Below, piece after piece: positions 61,656 to 64,000 of a stretch of DNA of 64,000 nucleotides. Each line of letters begins with the position of its first letter. The first letter of the stretch is position 1. The notes beneath the pieces were generated by a model that was not told where the DNA came from, did no database searches, and saw only the letters and a program-made list of their open reading frames with translations. The position numbers and the translations under genes are program-made. Source of the DNA: Paracoccus salsus (GTDB lineage: Bacteria > Pseudomonadota > Alphaproteobacteria > Rhodobacterales > Rhodobacteraceae); the NCBI RefSeq assembly GCF_021556615.1, contig NZ_JAKGGD010000004.1:248001-312000 (forward strand). The letters run 5' to 3'.

Positions 61656-63205
61656 TTGCCCGGTTGCGGGTGCCGTCGGCCGAGAGGGTCTGCGCCGGAA
61701 GCAGGATTTTCTGGCTTTCCACGTTCGACCCGCGCAAAATCGTCCGGGCAAGGGGTCGCGCAGGATGAGAACGGCCTGCACCGCGCGGCGAAGACGTCCT
61801 CGCCGGTCAGGGACTGACAGGTCATTCAGCCCCCCCCATCGGGCTTGATCGCGTTGTCGGGTGCGAGCAGACCGCGCTCTGCGGACAGGATGAACCAGTG
61901 CCGACCGCTGGCCTCTGCGGGGGCACGCACCTTCAGGACACGGCATTCCGCAACCTGGCGATCGCCCCGGCGTGCGATGGCTTCCATGGTTTGGCGTTCT
62001 TGCGTGGCTGCCATGGCTCCGAAGGAATGTCCGAACGCGTGTGCGCCACGGTCCGCGGCCGCATCACCGCATCAATCCGCCAGAGCGTATCGGAGGCGCC
62101 GTGCGCGGTCACCGATCCGGTCTTCCCGTCGGCGGGGATCGGGTCCGGTGTTTCGGGCAGCATTGGCGCGTCATCGACGCGGCTTCCGGTGATCGCGACG
62201 GCCGGGATTTCCAGCCTCTGTTCGTTGACGCCAAGGCGGAATTCGCGCCACAGTCGGCGCTTCGTGCCGCCATGCTTGCGGGCGTTCCACTCGCCTTCGC
62301 CCTCGGCCTGGATGCCGGTGCCGGCCACGGCCCGGCAGGCCATTGCGCCAGAATCTCCCGAGAGGGATCAGAAGGTGCAGGGGACCCTTCGAGCCGCGCT
62401 TGGGGATCTTCACCGTCCAGGTCTTTCGGCGTCGGCTCAAGCTGCTGAAGTCCGGCACGGGCCCGTCCGGGCCGGCCAGAGGCAGCTGTCCGCTTCTACC
62501 GCTGCCCCGTCAATCAAGTCGGCCCGGAGCGTGCCATGCGATACGGTCGATACAGCAACGCTTCGACATTGACGCAAATCAACGTCGCCGCGCATACGGT
62601 CGGCTAATCTTTCGTCAATCTGCCGCGGCCGTGCGGGCGAGATCTGCCGCTTCGCTCTCGCCCGGGCCGATATGTCGAAGGAACGTGAAATGGAGTATGG
62701 GGTGGTACCTGGCGCGGGATGCGGCGGCACAAGCTTCGCCTGTGCCATATGTGGCGCGCCTGGTGCGGATCACGCCGTTGCGGTCGTCACGAACCGCACA
62801 GGGTTTCGTTTCGTGCCCTCGAACCCTCGGGCAGGCGTGGGCTGGCGGACCAGGGCAGACGTCGAAGGCGACCCCGAAACGGTTCCTGCCAAGCGCAACA
62901 TCAACCTCCATCCCGCTGAGCGAGTGGGTCTGCCATGTGGATCATGCGCTGCAAGCACAGCCGGCGGCGGACGCGCTGATCGCCGCCGTGCAGGGGGCGT
63001 CCTGCCTTGGCCCGGCCTATGAATTCGTCTTCATCGTCGGCAAGGCGCTGCGCGATGCCAAGATTCGCGACCTGGGGCCGATGACCCTTTCACCTCGGGA
63101 CCCTCTGCCGGGCATCCGGAACGCGATGGGGTCGGGGACACCACGGCGCCGCAGGGAAGCGCACCGCGCGGCCGACGGGCGACCGGATCGGCAAGGAGAG
63201 CTGAA
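61656..63205. other. Decayed region without intact genes
   Basis: About 1.55 kb after the GNAT gene lacks any intact gene I can support. The minus strand holds remnants of an IS5-type transposase (61933-62458). Just beyond, at 61826-61930, is a short sequence encoding WFILSAERGLLAPDNAIKP, reminiscent of DUF6884. The stretch 62460-63205 has open frames on both strands but no recognised family. Confidence 0.6.
61933..62458 (-). pseudogene. Degraded IS5-family transposase
   Basis: Two frames carry recognisable pieces of an IS5 (IS4-superfamily DDE) transposase. 62458-62366 encodes PDFSSLSRRRKTWTVKIPKR and then GSKGPLHLLI. After a frameshift, 62343-61933 encodes GEGEWNARKHGGTKRRLWRE, later AVAITGSRVDDAPMLP and RKNAKPWKP. 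Extra bases and a shift separate the two pieces, and the N-terminal part and the C-terminal YLGRALWRRW block are missing. It is inactive. No terminal inverted repeats or target duplication were identified. Confidence 0.8.
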
Positions 63206-63407
63206 ATGACACGTGATCGCATGATGAAGGCCGTCGCAGGCTTCGTGGTGCTGTTGTCCTCTGGCGCCAACGCTGTGGGTCTTGCCCCATTTCATCTGGC
63301 TGCCGGTCTTCGCAAGCGTGAACCAGATCCAGGCGGCCTTTACCGGGCTCTGCCCGGCGACCATGCTGTTCAAGGCGCTGGAGGTCCGGCCCGGACCCGC
63401 GTTTTGA
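63206..63407 (+). pseudogene. DUF2892 (YgaP-like) membrane protein gene with a 1-base frameshift
   Basis: The frame starts MTRDRMMKAVAGFVVLLS, the usual beginning of a small DUF2892 two-helix protein, then loses sense. If one T at about 63260 is skipped, translation continues LAPTLWVLPHFIWLPVFAS, followed by VNQIQAAFTGLCPATMLFKA, which restores the second helix and the FTG-x-CP motif to a TGA at 63405-63407. The result would be about 66 residues. This is either a real frameshift or a sequencing error. It precedes an RND adaptor gene. Confidence 0.75.
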
Positions 63408-63464
63408 CCACGCGGCGCGCCATCTCTGCTTCCACGCTTCCCCTCTCGCTTTCCACGGAGTGAC

Positions 63465-64000
63465 ATGATCATGCGCATCCTGCTGTGCCTCCTCGCCCTG
63501 GCCATTTCCCTGCCGCGGACTGCGTTGGCCGAAGACTTCACACTGGCCCCGGTGCCGGTCACCGAATGGAAGGCGGTCTATGGCCGGATCGAGGCGCGCA
63601 GCCAGATCCCGGCCCGCGCGAGGCTGGGTGGCACACTCGTGTCGCTCGACATCAGCGAAGGTGATGTGGTGGAGGCGGGGCAGGTTCTGGCGCAGGTCGT
63701 CGATGCCAAGATCGACTACCAGCTTGCCGCCATCGACGCGCAGGCGCAGGCGCTTTCGGCCCAGCTCGACAATGCCCAGAGCGAATTGTCGCGGGGCGAG
63801 GATCTGCTGTCGCGCGGTGTGACCACGGCGCAGAGACTGGATGCGCTGCGCACTCAGGTTGATGTGCTGAAGGGCCAGATCGCCGCGGTCGTCGCGGACC
63901 GCAGGGTTGTGGAACAGCAGGCGCTTGAGGGATCTGTTCTGGCGCCCATCGCAGGCCGCGTGCTGACCGTTCCGGTCGCGGCGGGGGCCGTCGTCCTGCC
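63465..64000 (+). CDS. RND efflux periplasmic adaptor subunit, partial
   Basis: The gene starts at ATG 63465 (an alternative is 63471) and runs past the right edge. The 178 visible codons begin with a signal peptide (MRILLCLLALAISLPRTALA). They continue with a biotinyl-lipoyl-like half (LGGTLVSLDISEGDVVEAGQVLAQV), a coiled-coil hairpin (IDAQAQALSAQLDNAQSELS... and VLKGQIAAVVADRR), and the return half GSVLAPIAGRVLTVPV. This is a membrane-fusion protein of a tripartite pump, and the RND permease should follow outside. GGAG lies 5 bp before ATG 63465. Confidence 0.88.
   Translation, partial: MIMRILLCLLALAISLPRTALAEDFTLAPVPVTEWKAVYGRIEARSQIPARARLGGTLVSLDISEGDVVEAGQVLAQVVDAKIDYQLAAIDAQAQALSAQLDNAQSELSRGEDLLSRGVTTAQRLDALRTQVDVLKGQIAAVVADRRVVEQQALEGSVLAPIAGRVLTVPVAAGAVVL

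Noticed and set aside
63465-64000. The 80-codon frame at 63580-63822 as the gene here
   Set aside because: A different frame starting at 63465 encodes a signal peptide and membrane-fusion protein and is open to the window edge; the 80-codon frame is its shadow.

Overview
The window is GC-rich chromosomal DNA of an alphaproteobacterium of the Rhodobacteraceae, probably Paracoccus or a close relative. The assignment rests on gene content and order: an mdh-sucCD-sucAB-lpd block facing sdhCDAB, the ethylmalonyl-CoA pathway genes mcl2 and mch between them, a RamA/RACo-like corrinoid activator together with a stand-alone pterin-binding methyltransferase, and a NavBac sodium channel. No plasmid, prophage or CRISPR signature was seen. 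One degraded IS5-type transposase lies near the right end.

Layout. 1-3.7 kb: two cyclophilins, pgk, an unknown acidic protein and a class I fructose-bisphosphate aldolase. 3.9-6.4 kb: the RACo/RamA-like ferredoxin-ASKHA protein and a lytic transglycosylase lipoprotein. 6.5-18.3 kb (minus strand): mdh, sucC, sucD, two paralogous small lipoproteins, sucA, sucB, a small unknown protein, a MAPEG protein and lpd. 18.5-21.8 kb (plus): mcl2, an NnrU protein, a DUF1737 protein, mch and a small P-loop kinase. 22.1-27.0 kb: sdhC-sdhD-sdhA, two small lipoproteins, a sulfotransferase-like gene and sdhB. 27.1-30.9 kb (minus): glyQ, a DUF6446-like gene and glyS, which carries a low-GC in-frame segment. 31-34 kb: a repeat-containing peptidoglycan-binding protein and trkH. 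34.2-38.7 kb: a sulfide-oxidation operon (persulfide dioxygenase, phosphatase-like/SQR fusion, SulP transporter) behind an AT-rich palindrome. 38.9-40.4 kb (minus): a PF13769-type protein, a small ORF and a methyltetrahydrofolate:corrinoid methyltransferase. 40.6-44.5 kb: ppx/gppA, rlmE, an AraC regulator and miaA. 44.5-55 kb: pyrH, sodium channel, GNAT, frr, uppS, cdsA, dxr, rseP, bamA and skp. 55-60 kb: nucleoside hydrolase, an orphan iron-binding protein, an ABC-F ATPase and a zinc peptidase. 60.2-61.7 kb: rplU, rpmA, GNAT. 61.7-63.4 kb: decayed DNA with transposase remnants and a frameshifted DUF2892 gene. The RND adaptor gene at the end runs off the window.

How it fits together. Much of the window is central carbon metabolism: lower glycolysis, most of the TCA cycle and two ethylmalonyl-CoA-pathway steps. 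The sucC and sdhC upstream regions share a pair of identical GTGATCAC palindromes exactly 21 bp apart, which suggests one regulator binds both TCA transcription units. RACo and the pterin-binding methyltransferase are probably two separated parts of the split B12-dependent methionine synthase known in this family. The frr-uppS-cdsA-dxr-rseP-bamA-skp run is the usual envelope and isoprenoid block, but here pyrH is separated from frr and the lipid A genes do not follow skp.

Coordinates were read by eye. Function calls come from recognised motifs and families, not from database searches.
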